The notes under the pieces are model-generated. The model made no database searches. It saw nothing but the letters and a program-made list of their open reading frames with translations, and had not been told where the DNA came from. Below, one piece after another: positions 32,941 through 42,773 of a stretch of 64,000 nucleotides of DNA. This stretch comes from a virus, in IMG/VR virus record IMGVR_UViG_3300047274_000210, positions 1 through 64,000 of that record; one strand, 5' to 3'. Made by a program: the position numbers and the translations under genes. Every line of letters begins with the position of its first letter. Position 1 is the stretch's first letter.

Positions 32941-33412
32941 TTTGATCTCCTTTAAAGAATTCTTCTATTGGTAAGCTGTATTTAACACTGTCGATCTTGT
33001 GGACACCCAGTAAATAGAGCGCATAACTGGCTACACTTGATCCACGTCCTACACCCCATACGATACCTTGAGATCTCAGTGTGTCCATAACATATTTCAT
33101 GGTTTTTAAAACCATTAACATATTGTGCTGTTTATATAGCGAAATTTCTTGTATTAATCGCTCATAGTTTTCTTTGGGACATTGACTGATCAAATAACCC
33201 TCTATGTCCATTTCTTCGTACTCTGTGGGGATATACCAGCGGCTAGTATCTAACTGATCTTTAGGAACAGGATATCTCAGATGTTCTTGATTTATTCTCT
33301 GTAGATAAGAGAAAATGTCGTTGGGATCAGCTAAACATCGTTCTATGATTTTTGGGCCATGCCGTAGGACCCCTTCTATTAGATCGTTTTCTGATTGTTT
33401 AGTTATTGACAT
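32933..33412 (-). CDS. DnaE-like fragment (PolIII alpha 'GRGS' region)
   Basis: 159 residues. The C-terminal part GIVWGVGRGSSVASYALYLL followed by GVHKIDSVKYSLPIEEFF aligns with the bacterial DNA polymerase III alpha segment GRGSxxxSxVxYxLGI..DP..Y.L.FERF, which binds the incoming nucleotide. The protein ends before the PDFDVDF block, so the catalytic Asp residues are absent and it cannot polymerise alone. It may be a stand-alone nucleotide/PHP-associated domain or a decoy. Seen in other T4-like phages. Confidence 0.7.
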   Translation of the reverse strand: MSITKQSENDLIEGVLRHGPKIIERCLADPNDIFSYLQRINQEHLRYPVPKDQLDTSRWYIPTEYEEMDIEGYLISQCPKENYERLIQEISLYKQHNMLMVLKTMKYVMDTLRSQGIVWGVGRGSSVASYALYLLGVHKIDSVKYSLPIEEFFKGDQNG

Positions 33413-33635
33413 TTATTAATTGATCCAAATCGCCGTCTAGCTCGTTTTTAGTTTTTTCTCTATAACGCTTTGACATTTCTTCTCTGTATATTGTAACAAA
33501 AGTAGCGATCTGTGTCAATAGTTCAGGTTTCCCTAAACGTTGGGCTGCAAAGTATTTTCTAGATAAATCTTGGACTCTTTGTTCTACTTCAGAGTCCGTG
33601 AGTTTGGATAGATCTTCTTCTAAGGGGTGAAACAT
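33399..33635 (-). CDS. conserved hypothetical helical protein (78 aa)
   Basis: MFHPLEEDLSKLTDSEVEQR, long helices and an acidic tail. TAATG with the adjoining tail gene. Present in T4-like relatives next to tail genes; unknown role. Confidence 0.55.
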   Translation of the reverse strand: MFHPLEEDLSKLTDSEVEQRVQDLSRKYFAAQRLGKPELLTQIATFVTIYREEMSKRYREKTKNELDGDLDQLINVNN

Positions 33636-34222
33636 TATGAACTGAATGTGCCTAGATAGTTTAAGAAAATTCTATCAGTTTTATGACGCCATACTTCGAT
33701 GAGTATGGGATTTCCACCACCGCCCGCAACCTCTGAGTTAATAACTGTAAATGGTGCAGGAAAATCTGCAGATTTCTTAAGAACAGTTCCGCCGGAAGTG
33801 GTAAATGTAATGGTTCTAGATGTACCGTCTCCATATAGTTCTAGTGTGACCTTGCCTAGACTAGCTGGAATAGTATCGTCGTCTGGAAAATTTAAAAATT
33901 CTACAGTGGTATTAGCACCAAATCTAAAAATCTGATAGCTACCGTTTTCAAAATCTACCACTAGAGGTGTAGTGATAGTTCCGCCGTCGAATTTGGCTTC
34001 GTAGGTATTTTGGAAAACAGCACGATTCTGTATCTTCCAATTAAAATCGTTGTCTAAATCAGTTCTAGCTACGTTGGTCTGTAGGTCGGTGATTTCTGTG
34101 TAGGCTGTTTGAAAGTTAGTTTTGATTGTATCAAAATTATCTCTGAACACCTGTGTGTCGTTATCCTGCCCTGCCACAGGGAAGTTTTCATTGATTGCTG
34201 CGAAATTTATATTGCTGGTCAC
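33635..34222 (-). CDS. tail-fibre/baseplate-associated protein (195 aa), GTG start
   Basis: GTG at 34222 (GTGA overlap with the larger fibre gene). N-terminus INFAAINENFPVAGQDNDTQ and VFRDNFDTIKTNFQTAYTEI resembles the docking motif shared by the neighbouring fibres; the rest is beta-rich (GTSRTITFTTSGGTVL). GGAGAAA 10 nt upstream and a GATAAATA element 33 nt upstream. Confidence 0.65.
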   Translation of the reverse strand: MTSNINFAAINENFPVAGQDNDTQVFRDNFDTIKTNFQTAYTEITDLQTNVARTDLDNDFNWKIQNRAVFQNTYEAKFDGGTITTPLVVDFENGSYQIFRFGANTTVEFLNFPDDDTIPASLGKVTLELYGDGTSRTITFTTSGGTVLKKSADFPAPFTVINSEVAGGGGNPILIEVWRHKTDRIFLNYLGTFSS

Positions 34223-36684
34223 GGTAATTTTTCTCCACGTTGCGGAAATGCTAGATATTTATCCTCTATTTCTCCGTCAAGAATATCTATGACATAGCGA
34301 TCTACGGTAAAATCTATGGATTTAAAATCGTAGCCGTTGCTCTTGATTCTACTCAAAATCGCTTTGGAATTTCCTGGTTTGACATAGCATAAGACCACTG
34401 CCTTGACAAATCCAGTTTCTACGAAACTGCTGGGCTGTATGCTGCGCATCCATAAAGGTAAAAATTCTCTGTCTGATAGTCCTATGCTTTTTATCCTGTT
34501 TCTCATATTTTTAATAGAGTTAGGAAATATTCTTTGATGGTCTCTATCGCTGACAAACGGAATATCGCTGTCAACTCTGATAGCATCATAACTTACTAAT
34601 ACTCTGCTGTTGATATTATCTGCGAGATTTATCTGATTAGAAATGCTTTTTCCTTCTACTTCGTACTCGTCAACAACATCCACATATATTACTTCGTAGA
34701 TCGGATCCTGTGTTTCGGGATCGTTGGCCACAGCATACTTTACATCGCCGAATCTGATTTGTTTACGATAGTGATTCCTACTCATGGCCTGTACATACTT
34801 GACTGCATCTGTGCTTTCGATACCTGCGAACAGCAGCATCTTTAATTCGGACTGTACACCAAAGTTCGCATCGCCATATCTGTATACTTCGTCGGAGATA
34901 AAAATATTGGAATTAGTGATGAAATTGTACCAATCTAGTCTTTTCTGTTTGGTCTGTAGAGCCTTGACATATAGGTTAGCGAATGTCTTGGTGTTATTAG
35001 CTATGACCGTAACAAAGAAATCTTTGATGTTTTCTGCAAAGTTTGCTGTGTCTCTGGCCTTGATAGAAAACGTAAACTTCTGATCAAAGCTGGTATCTGA
35101 CCCGTCGAAGGTCGTGTCGTAGGTAACTGAACCAGTTGAATCTATTAGACTAGAATCTCTGTCAAAAAATCTAGTCAGTCCCGGACCTGCATCATCGGCA
35201 AACTGTTTGACCTTGCCCTGTATGATACCAGTAGACAGTAAACTTAGACCAGGCGGTAGTATACCAGACTCTAGTTCGTAGACGACCTTACCACCGTAGA
35301 GTAGACTTCTTGCCTCGACCATAAGTAAACTTGGTTGATTGGGTTTGATTATACCTCTGTCACTGTCTGAAATCCATTCTATAGAACTTTCGATTTCTCC
35401 GATAACATCTACGGTAAATGTTTTTTCAGAAGTTGAAACGCCTAGATTCCAGTATTCTCCGTCTACTGGTTGTACGTTTCTATGATCCTGTATACAGATA
35501 TAAACAAATCCTTGGTATCTAACAGCTTCGTTGACTCTATAGATTCTTGTAGAACTCCAATCTCCGACTAGGGTATAATTAATTTCCGCAAGTGTCGCTG
35601 GGAAATTAACTGCCTGCATGGTGAATTGATAGGTCTTGGTTACCGCTGCCTGATAAGGAACACGGCCTGCGATTTCACCAGTTATGGTATCTAATGACAT
35701 GCCGGGCGGTAATTGACTAGAACTGCCGTCGGGATTTGTTTCTAATAAGAAGTATGTGATAGTACCCGGTAAACTAGGTGGATCATATACATCTAGATAA
35801 ATGGTAACATAGTTGTTGGCTCTGAATCTTCCTAGATAACTTTCTGTAATCCATAGAGGAACACGGTCTCCAGTATTGTCAGCTCTGAATAAATTAGTAT
35901 CGACTTCTAGTATATTATTATCAGCTTTTAGGAATTCTTCAGTGACTACCCATATCCTAAACACTCGCCTTATTTCGTTTATTCCGTCTGACACCGCGAC
36001 AACAAAAGTATAAAATCTGCTGAGCCTTCTAGGACTACGACTAGGCTCATTATAGTCGTAGGTAGTATTGTCGTAGAGAAAAGAATCAAAACCATTGGAT
36101 CTTTTCTGTGCTAGGTCTAAAGGTACTACGTCAAAGGCTGCTGTGTCATAGGATCCTGTTTGATTTTCTAAGTAATCTATAGAAAACACGGGATCTGTAA
36201 ATCCAGAAATCAATCCTTGCCTGCTCAGCGATAGACCTGGTGGAAGTTCACCCCCCGAAGGTACTAGAAAATATTCTAAGACATCTCCGGCATTAAGATC
36301 AGTGTCGTCTGCTTCTAGTTGGAAATTGACATATGCGTTATCTAGAACAAAGTAGTTGTCGCCCTCGCCTACTTTAAGGAATCCCTCAGCGGTCAGCCAA
36401 TATGGAACATCAGAACCATCCACTGATAGACTAAATGTTCTATCTTCTAGATCTTCTCCGTCTTCGGCTCTGATAACAAATTTGTATTTGGTAAATGTTT
36501 TTACTTCAACTGGAGATCCTTTAATGGCTCCGTTTAGTAATTTCAACCCTCGGGGAAGATTTCCTGCGATCAATGAAAAGGTCACAGGACCCGCAGGTGA
36601 TGTAGCCGCCATAGGGATATCTAAGGTAACTCTTTCTGTAATTGTTCCTAGATCGCCTGCTGAAGTAATCCACGTAACGGCCAT
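34219..36684 (-). CDS. large fibre with He_PIG-type Ig-like repeats (821 aa)
   Basis: At least four He_PIG-like modules marked by LPRGLKLLNGAIKG, LPPGLSLSRQGLISG, LPPGMSLDTITGEIAG and LPPGLSLLSTGIIQG. A carbohydrate-binding-like YRVNEAVRYQGFVYICIQDH segment occurs near residue 390. The C-terminal third (RIDKAILSR-type) is distinct and basic. Typical of virion adhesins; proposed side fibre or neck fibre. AAGGAACTCC precedes the ATG. Confidence 0.8.
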   Translation of the reverse strand: MAVTWITSAGDLGTITERVTLDIPMAATSPAGPVTFSLIAGNLPRGLKLLNGAIKGSPVEVKTFTKYKFVIRAEDGEDLEDRTFSLSVDGSDVPYWLTAEGFLKVGEGDNYFVLDNAYVNFQLEADDTDLNAGDVLEYFLVPSGGELPPGLSLSRQGLISGFTDPVFSIDYLENQTGSYDTAAFDVVPLDLAQKRSNGFDSFLYDNTTYDYNEPSRSPRRLSRFYTFVVAVSDGINEIRRVFRIWVVTEEFLKADNNILEVDTNLFRADNTGDRVPLWITESYLGRFRANNYVTIYLDVYDPPSLPGTITYFLLETNPDGSSSQLPPGMSLDTITGEIAGRVPYQAAVTKTYQFTMQAVNFPATLAEINYTLVGDWSSTRIYRVNEAVRYQGFVYICIQDHRNVQPVDGEYWNLGVSTSEKTFTVDVIGEIESSIEWISDSDRGIIKPNQPSLLMVEARSLLYGGKVVYELESGILPPGLSLLSTGIIQGKVKQFADDAGPGLTRFFDRDSSLIDSTGSVTYDTTFDGSDTSFDQKFTFSIKARDTANFAENIKDFFVTVIANNTKTFANLYVKALQTKQKRLDWYNFITNSNIFISDEVYRYGDANFGVQSELKMLLFAGIESTDAVKYVQAMSRNHYRKQIRFGDVKYAVANDPETQDPIYEVIYVDVVDEYEVEGKSISNQINLADNINSRVLVSYDAIRVDSDIPFVSDRDHQRIFPNSIKNMRNRIKSIGLSDREFLPLWMRSIQPSSFVETGFVKAVVLCYVKPGNSKAILSRIKSNGYDFKSIDFTVDRYVIDILDGEIEDKYLAFPQRGEKLP
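34256..34263 (-). promoter_or_regulatory. late-type promoter element GATAAATA
   Basis: Minus strand, 33 nt before the GTG at 34222, inside the 3' end of the 821-residue fibre gene. Confidence 0.5.
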
Positions 36685-36693
36685 AGGAGTTCC

Positions 36694-37248
36694 TTAAAAC
36701 AAGCCTAGATCTAGACTGACTGTTCCTGGGTTAGATATAGTTCCGAAATCTATGTTTGCTGCTGACAGGGCTAGCTGCAAGACATTGGTAAAATCTTGAT
36801 TGATAGTTCCGAAATCATAATAGGTTAAAATCTGCGTAACAGGTAATACTGTGTTAACTGATATAACACTACCAACGACACTGGTGGTGATATTTTCAGT
36901 ACCGTCGGCTCCCTGGAGAGTGATATTGATATAATCATCTCCTAATACTGTGCCGTTGTTGGTATCTATTCTTACAAAGCCGTCGGGCTGTTGATTATTA
37001 ATTACGATAGAATCTGTGAATTCTTCTAGGAATATTTTAGTACCGGAAACCAGTTTTTTGAATTTTAGATCAGCGCCTACTTTTTCTTTGAAAACGCCAA
37101 TACCAGTAGAACCCGTATTGCTGGCAGTTACAGTTAAACTAGCATTTAATTCTGCAAAGTTTGCATTTACTTTTTGGAATGCCGTGCGTAGGTCATCGCC
37201 TAAGCCGTCGTTGACTTGATTACCGATATTAATTGTTTGTATAGTCAT
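36694..37248 (-). CDS. short tail-fibre protein with shared docking motif (184 aa)
   Basis: N-terminal module INIGNQVNDGLGDDLRTAF then QKVNANFAEL (about 5-32) is the same motif as in the neighbouring fibres. The rest is beta-rich, low-charge sequence (GADGTENITTSVVGSVISVN). Likely a short fibre bound to the same baseplate site. Confidence 0.75.
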   Translation of the reverse strand: MTIQTINIGNQVNDGLGDDLRTAFQKVNANFAELNASLTVTASNTGSTGIGVFKEKVGADLKFKKLVSGTKIFLEEFTDSIVINNQQPDGFVRIDTNNGTVLGDDYINITLQGADGTENITTSVVGSVISVNTVLPVTQILTYYDFGTINQDFTNVLQLALSAANIDFGTISNPGTVSLDLGLF

Positions 37249-37274
37249 AATCCGCTCTCTTTAGTATATTTAAC

Positions 37275-37616
37275 TTAAATTACAGCGACTAACTGTCCAG
37301 TGGCTGGATCAAAATAAACTTGTTTCAATCCAGCTGTGCTTGTTACCTGTTTGATATTGCTTGCAATAATGTCTCCACCAACAGTTAAATCGCTGGTCAC
37401 AGTAGTAGCTTGATCAATAACAATGGCAGTACTGTCAGTGGTACTTAGTGTGCTGCCTGCAAATTCAAACGCCCCTAGATTTAAAGGGGCAACATCTAAT
37501 CCCAGTGCTGTATAAAGTTCTGTAAAGTTAGCATTTACTTTTTGAAACGCAACTCTTAGACTATCGCCTTTCCTGTCATTTTCTGTGGTTCCGACGTTGA
37601 TATTTTGTTTTGCCAT
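37275..37616 (-). CDS. short tail-fibre protein with shared docking motif (113 aa)
   Basis: INVGTTENDRKGDSLRVAF and QKVNANFTELYTALGL give the clearest form of the docking motif; the remainder is a compact beta domain (STTDSTAIVIDQATTVTSDL). ACGGAGCGCAAT precedes the ATG. Confidence 0.75.
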   Translation of the reverse strand: MAKQNINVGTTENDRKGDSLRVAFQKVNANFTELYTALGLDVAPLNLGAFEFAGSTLSTTDSTAIVIDQATTVTSDLTVGGDIIASNIKQVTSTAGLKQVYFDPATGQLVAVI

Positions 37617-37627
37617 ATTGCGCTCCG

Positions 37628-40321
37628 TTATACAGTCCTTCTTATTCTGGTTCTAGGATATACTGATCCTGTTGAGGGTCTTACGTTATAATTTATTTTT
37701 GGAAATACGTTTCCAGAACTCGCTCGTTCTTTTAGATAATACAATGTCTTATTAGGAGCACCTTGTAGATCTTGACCGTCTGTGGGGCCTCCTGTGCTAG
37801 CTGTTAATTGATTCAGCTTGGCTATACCAGTTATGTATGCTTTGGCGTCTTCTTGTTTCCAGTGAGGATAAATTTCTAGAGCACAGGCCAAGACTCCACA
37901 GACCTGTGGACTGGCCATGCTGGTTCCGTTGTACTTGTCTAGGTAATAGCTGGCACTTCTTGGATCAGCGGTTCCGCTGGGTAACGCACTGATGATGTTA
38001 GTCCCAGGCGCCCAAATGTCTACACCGGTACCACAATCACTGTACAGAGCTTTTTGATCTATCTGGATAGAATCAATTGATCCCACGCAGATGTTAGGTA
38101 TATCGTAATCACCATTTATGACATCGTCATTGGCTGTAGGACTAGTACCTCTCATATAATAGTAAGGTGCGCTGACACTGGCTGGATATCTCACAGCCAT
38201 TTCAAAACTATTATCCCAGTCTAGATCTCCAGGCAAGCAGTGACGCCATCTGCCATTACCTGCTGCACCAACAAAAATTATTCCTTCGTCGATGGCATCT
38301 TCTATGTCTGCATCTAGACTGCTGACTCTTGAAGGTATACGCTGTCCCGAGATAAATCCCCAGGCATTCAATTGGGCAGTGGTAAATCCGCCCGATGTCT
38401 GCTTGGCACTGTTGACGCCCGTCTGTAGATCGATTCTGCTAGGATTCGATTCATAAAATGTATATTCACAGACCATTCCGGGACTGCCTAGTGTTCCTGA
38501 CGTAGAAGAATTACCTTCTAGTCTTACTCTGTATGTTCTATTTGGCGCTGATCCTTCAACGCCATAGTAGATCCTTTGAACAGAATTATCTCTAGCACAC
38601 CACATGATTTTTGGTAGGCCCGGATTAGAAATACTTACACCGTTCCATACAGTAGACCCTGCTCCAAAGGTTAGGTAAAAGTTTGTGCTGGGATAAATCG
38701 TAGAGTAAGTAGAACCTAGATATTCTATGTTAAAAGGAAGATTTAATGTCCAGTATCCGTCGTCGCTATTGCCCACAGTAGGAGTTGTTGATGCTGTCAG
38801 TGAAGCAGATCCCAACAGTAGGTTAGGTATTTCAGTGACCGTGGCATTTTCGGTAGTTGGGGTAGTATTGATAGTAGCCAACATGGCAAAGGCTGTTACC
38901 GGACTGGCCACGCCGCTGTTCTGTAAGGTGGTAGAATATGTTATGATATAACTGCCCACGGATGACAGTGTGACGTTTTCGTCGATTAATATAGATACAT
39001 CGCCGCCGTTGTCTGATGTCAGAGGACCTTGGCTGAATGTGGCTACCACGCTATTGTCTGAAGACCTGACGATCTGTATAGATGCTGACAGGGTAGTGAT
39101 ACCGATACTACCACCAGATGCGATATCTGATTTAACACGCACTACAGTATTTGATCCTGTGGTAGTTAGATTTACCACATAAGAAGAACTCGGTGCTACG
39201 AGTTCTGCTATGTAAACACTCTGCGGACTGTCTTGTGTCCATGATGCTGGCTTAGCCGTGATAGTGCCACCGGGAGTAGTCGCTGGTCCAGAACTGGTAA
39301 TACGATTGCCAAAATTTTCAAAACCTAAAAGAACTGCTAATCGACTAGTGGCTGTACAGACTCCGCTGGTGCCTAAGAACGTTGTCACTCCTTCTGGTGC
39401 ATAGCGTGTGCCTCTGTAGGTCACTGCGGTGATATCCGAGAAACTCCATTCGCTAGGAAATATACTCATGCCCCAACTGTTATTTGTTATAGTAGGATTT
39501 TTTCTTCCTGTGGCAGGATTGATGCTCTTGTTAGCATGGAATTGTCTAACATAGTCCATGACATATTGAAAATCCCAATCTCCTAGACCAGAGTCTCCAG
39601 CTAGATAGTATATGTTGTAGATGTTGGCATCTCTGGCCCAGCCCTGAGTGTTGCCTGCGACCGTGCCTGCCACGTGACTTGAATGACTGCCTGTACCATA
39701 CGTATATGTTCCTGCTGATGTGCCTTTGACCGCAGGATTGTGTTGGAACCAATTATACTGTGTAGTTCTAGTACCGCCGGTACCGTCAGCATTTCTGGCA
39801 TATTCTGGATGATTCCAGACTAGACCGTTTTCGTCAATGACGACCACATCTACATTTCTTCCAGTCTGTGTTAGAGAAATAGTTCCAGTCTGTGCAGCGG
39901 TTCCTGATCCGTTACCTTCGTAGCCAGTGCCACCCCATCCTGTTCTTTGTTCACCTTCACTACATCTCAATAGCCCCCAATTCTTCATTGACGAACTTGT
40001 TGATCCCGATTTGTCCCAGGCAGTAGATGTCTGTTCGGTTGAATTTATACCTGCGGTGATTCCAAGTTCTGAAGGGTGCGGCTCGACTGTTTTAACACGG
40101 GGATCTCTAGATAATTCTCCTGCTTCCCATTCTGTTAGCCTATAGATAGTGCTTCTGCTGGAAGGTTTTCTTTCTGCACATTCTACTTCTCTGAAAATTT
40201 CTAACCCCGGGGGAGTTTTTCCAAAGGTTTCTAAATCTTCATAGACAGAATCAAGATCATCGTAGCTGTTGACAGTTACGATATATTTTCTTGTTCTAAT
40301 GTATTGCAGTGATTCAGACAT
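37628..40321 (-). CDS. subtilisin-like (S8) peptidase tail protein (897 aa)
   Basis: Catalytic triad motifs all present: Asp in VVVIDENGLV (D163), His in GSHSSHVAGT (H213), Ser in NGTSMASPQV (S801), with Asn oxyanion sites near 281 (ITNNSWG) and 689 (GAAGNG). About 400 residues of beta-rich, Ser/Thr-rich sequence are inserted between the NNSWG and AAGNG segments. The N-terminal 120 residues have no signal peptide, so it is probably virion-assembled rather than secreted. A tail-borne protease could cleave surface proteins or self-process. GAGGCATAAC precedes the ATG. Confidence 0.88.
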   Translation of the reverse strand: MSESLQYIRTRKYIVTVNSYDDLDSVYEDLETFGKTPPGLEIFREVECAERKPSSRSTIYRLTEWEAGELSRDPRVKTVEPHPSELGITAGINSTEQTSTAWDKSGSTSSSMKNWGLLRCSEGEQRTGWGGTGYEGNGSGTAAQTGTISLTQTGRNVDVVVIDENGLVWNHPEYARNADGTGGTRTTQYNWFQHNPAVKGTSAGTYTYGTGSHSSHVAGTVAGNTQGWARDANIYNIYYLAGDSGLGDWDFQYVMDYVRQFHANKSINPATGRKNPTITNNSWGMSIFPSEWSFSDITAVTYRGTRYAPEGVTTFLGTSGVCTATSRLAVLLGFENFGNRITSSGPATTPGGTITAKPASWTQDSPQSVYIAELVAPSSSYVVNLTTTGSNTVVRVKSDIASGGSIGITTLSASIQIVRSSDNSVVATFSQGPLTSDNGGDVSILIDENVTLSSVGSYIITYSTTLQNSGVASPVTAFAMLATINTTPTTENATVTEIPNLLLGSASLTASTTPTVGNSDDGYWTLNLPFNIEYLGSTYSTIYPSTNFYLTFGAGSTVWNGVSISNPGLPKIMWCARDNSVQRIYYGVEGSAPNRTYRVRLEGNSSTSGTLGSPGMVCEYTFYESNPSRIDLQTGVNSAKQTSGGFTTAQLNAWGFISGQRIPSRVSSLDADIEDAIDEGIIFVGAAGNGRWRHCLPGDLDWDNSFEMAVRYPASVSAPYYYMRGTSPTANDDVINGDYDIPNICVGSIDSIQIDQKALYSDCGTGVDIWAPGTNIISALPSGTADPRSASYYLDKYNGTSMASPQVCGVLACALEIYPHWKQEDAKAYITGIAKLNQLTASTGGPTDGQDLQGAPNKTLYYLKERASSGNVFPKINYNVRPSTGSVYPRTRIRRTV

Positions 40322-40322
40322 G

Positions 40323-42773
40323 TTATGCCTCTAGCTGTACTACAGTTAGTGTGACAGTGATAGTGGTTGTGCCACCACTCTTGTTTGTTACAGCTAATTG
40401 AATATTAGTATCTGGACTAGTTTCGTTGCTGAATCCTAGGGCACCTGGACTTACTAATATAGTCTGTGCTCCTGTGGTTATCACTTCTGCGATCACACCT
40501 GCACCAGGCGCAGGATCTACTCCTTCTAATCTAGAACCATCTGCGGTCCTACTAGCTATATCTGTATAAATCCTGACCCAAGCCGCTGCTGAAGTTTGGA
40601 TTTTGTATAACATATAACCTTTGTAACCGGTTATGGTTAGATTTCCTGTGGCAGCATTAGCGAGGCTGGCCGTAGTTGCTGATATGTTTGATCTTGATTG
40701 TAGACTTCCACCGCCTCCCGAAACAGTACCAGGTAACCATTTACTGCTGGTTGAATTCCAAACCAGACTCTGTCCATTAGTGGGTGGAGTTGTCGAAGTA
40801 TCAACATCAGAAAGAGCATCAATGCTAGTGGATGAATATGCTGCTGGAATCGTTGGTAGATTAGATAGGTCGTTATAACTACCGCTGGTAGCCACAGTGG
40901 CCAAAGAAGGTCCTGTGATAGTAACTTGTCCTTCACCGTCTGTGGCTGTGGTAATACCTGCCGAGCCGACAAATTTCAATGTTTCTCCCGAGAACAATCT
41001 TCTTACTGTTGAGTCGTCTCCGGCAACATTTAATTCAAAATCTCCTGTGCCGCTGCCGCCTGTACCTCCCGACGGAGTTGGTCCCCATGTAACTTCTTTG
41101 TCTGAAGGATTATAATAAAGTACCTGTGGCCCAGTGACTTCTCTGATAGGCGACACATAAAATCCTATAGCACTTCCGTTAAGTACTATTCCCGATGCGT
41201 TGATAATAATACTACCGGCAGGTTGATTAGTAACTCCTGCCTGGTTACCTATGGCTATGGCATTATTACCTTGATTGTTTTGTCCCGCATAGACTCCAAC
41301 AGCCACAGCACTGTTACCTTGATTGAATTCACCTGCATTAGATCCAACCGCTACAGCAGCCTGCGATTGATTTAGTTTTCCGGCATATGAGCCAATGCCT
41401 ACTGTGTATCCCTGGGGATTTGTTTTCTGTGCCTCCCAACCAATACCCACTGTGTAGTTTGAAGTACTGGTTGCCCCAGCATTGTAACCTAAGTATATGG
41501 AAGCCTCGCTGGTTCTTAGACGTCCAGTCTCAATGTCACCGACTATCTTTCCGGTGGCAGCATTGATCAGTAGTGTTGACGTTTCAGAATATACGTTACC
41601 CTTGACATAGTTTACATCGATAGTAAGGCTGTCGTTGATCTCATTGGTAGATAGTACTATACCATCACCTGCGACAAATGTCACTGTGTCTGATGCATTG
41701 TCTGCTTGTAAAGGATTCTGTCCTGGTGTAGATACTGCTATGTTTACGAATCCGTATCTGGTATTAGATACTACCACAGTTCCTGTGCTGGTATTGATGC
41801 CTATACCGCTGCCCGCAGAAATCGCTGTGACTCCTGTGTTGGTCAGAGTCAAGGAACCTGTACTACCTGATACGCTTAGACCAGGAGATGCCACAGCAAG
41901 GCTGGTCACCCCAGTGTTGGTTACTGTAACTGTGTCTGAAGCTGGTGTGGTAGTTATGTTTATTCCATTACCGTTGGCCAATGTCAATGTAGCCAGCGGA
42001 TCGCCGGCGATCAATGTTACCTGACCAGAGACCGCGATATTTCTATATAAATTCTGTGTGGTATTAGGTGCGCTGTTGGTAATTCTAACTACACCGGGCG
42101 TGGAAGTATCAAGGCTGATACCTGAACCGGGATCTGTAACCACGCTTAGAACACCAGTATTTGCCACGGTTATATTTCCTGTAGCAGCACTTACGCTCAT
42201 GCCGCTGCCTGCTACAAGACCAGTAACTCCTGTGTTAGTAAATGTTACAGCGCCGGATGCAGCACTTACACCTATACCAGTGCCTGCTAGAGCTGAAGTT
42301 ACACCGTTATTAGTGATAGTCAAGGTATCAGTACTGGCATTTGTTGTAATGGAAATTCCACCACCTGATGCTATGTTTAGTACGTCGTTACCGCCTGCAT
42401 CTGCAACAATGCTGTCCTGTCCAGTAACCGCGATGGATTTGAAATATTCTTGATCGAGTATTGAGCCGCCTATAGAACTTCCTGGAGGCAAATTAACCTT
42501 GCCATCCACAGAAGAAATCACAGCATCACCTAGATAAATGGTAGTTCCAGTAAGATAAAGATCACGCCATCTCTTGGTAGTTGATCCGAGATCATAGGTT
42601 CCGCTGTCACTAGGCACAACATTTGTAGGAAGGGCATTGAAATCAACTACACCCCCGGGACCTCCTACGGTAGCATATAATTCAGTGAAATTTAAATTTA
42701 TGTCCTCGAAGGCTTGGTCTATGGTACTCCATAATATAGGAGCCTTTTTGGGGTCTATTGTTCTTCTTGCCAT
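40323..42773 (-). CDS. tail fibre with repeat stalk and YadA-like head repeats (816 aa)
   Basis: Begins MARRTIDPKKAPILWSTI..AFEDINLNFTELYATVG, a divergent copy of the docking motif. Residues about 150-350 carry repeats of GSGIxVSxxTGxVTVxNTGV. Residues about 440-520 carry the left-handed roll repeats seen in YadA/Hia heads (AVAVGSNAGEFNQGN; AVAVGVYAGQNNQGN). The C-terminus is a beta-rich tip. Extended adhesin predicted. TAATG coupling with the giant fibre. Confidence 0.8.
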   Translation of the reverse strand: MARRTIDPKKAPILWSTIDQAFEDINLNFTELYATVGGPGGVVDFNALPTNVVPSDSGTYDLGSTTKRWRDLYLTGTTIYLGDAVISSVDGKVNLPPGSSIGGSILDQEYFKSIAVTGQDSIVADAGGNDVLNIASGGGISITTNASTDTLTITNNGVTSALAGTGIGVSAASGAVTFTNTGVTGLVAGSGMSVSAATGNITVANTGVLSVVTDPGSGISLDTSTPGVVRITNSAPNTTQNLYRNIAVSGQVTLIAGDPLATLTLANGNGINITTTPASDTVTVTNTGVTSLAVASPGLSVSGSTGSLTLTNTGVTAISAGSGIGINTSTGTVVVSNTRYGFVNIAVSTPGQNPLQADNASDTVTFVAGDGIVLSTNEINDSLTIDVNYVKGNVYSETSTLLINAATGKIVGDIETGRLRTSEASIYLGYNAGATSTSNYTVGIGWEAQKTNPQGYTVGIGSYAGKLNQSQAAVAVGSNAGEFNQGNSAVAVGVYAGQNNQGNNAIAIGNQAGVTNQPAGSIIINASGIVLNGSAIGFYVSPIREVTGPQVLYYNPSDKEVTWGPTPSGGTGGSGTGDFELNVAGDDSTVRRLFSGETLKFVGSAGITTATDGEGQVTITGPSLATVATSGSYNDLSNLPTIPAAYSSTSIDALSDVDTSTTPPTNGQSLVWNSTSSKWLPGTVSGGGGSLQSRSNISATTASLANAATGNLTITGYKGYMLYKIQTSAAAWVRIYTDIASRTADGSRLEGVDPAPGAGVIAEVITTGAQTILVSPGALGFSNETSPDTNIQLAVTNKSGGTTTITVTLTVVQLEA
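41215..41470 (-). repeat. YadA/Hia-head-like repeats in fibre
   Basis: Protein-level tandem units of about 14 residues, such as SAVAVGVYAGQNNQG and NAIAIGNQAGVTNQP, encoded here. The units form a left-handed beta-roll in trimeric autotransporter heads. Confidence 0.6.
41740..42320 (-). repeat. stalk repeats GSGIxVSxxTGxVTVxNTGV
   Basis: At least six copies of a roughly 20-30 residue unit, seen as recurring NTGVT/NNGVT segments between Ser/Thr-rich strands. Repetition at the DNA level is diverged, so recombination is not obvious. Confidence 0.6.

Noticed and set aside
41635-42453. Plus-strand frames opposite the repeat fibre
   Set aside because: Repeat-derived antisense frames (Val/Pro/Thr-rich) without start signals.
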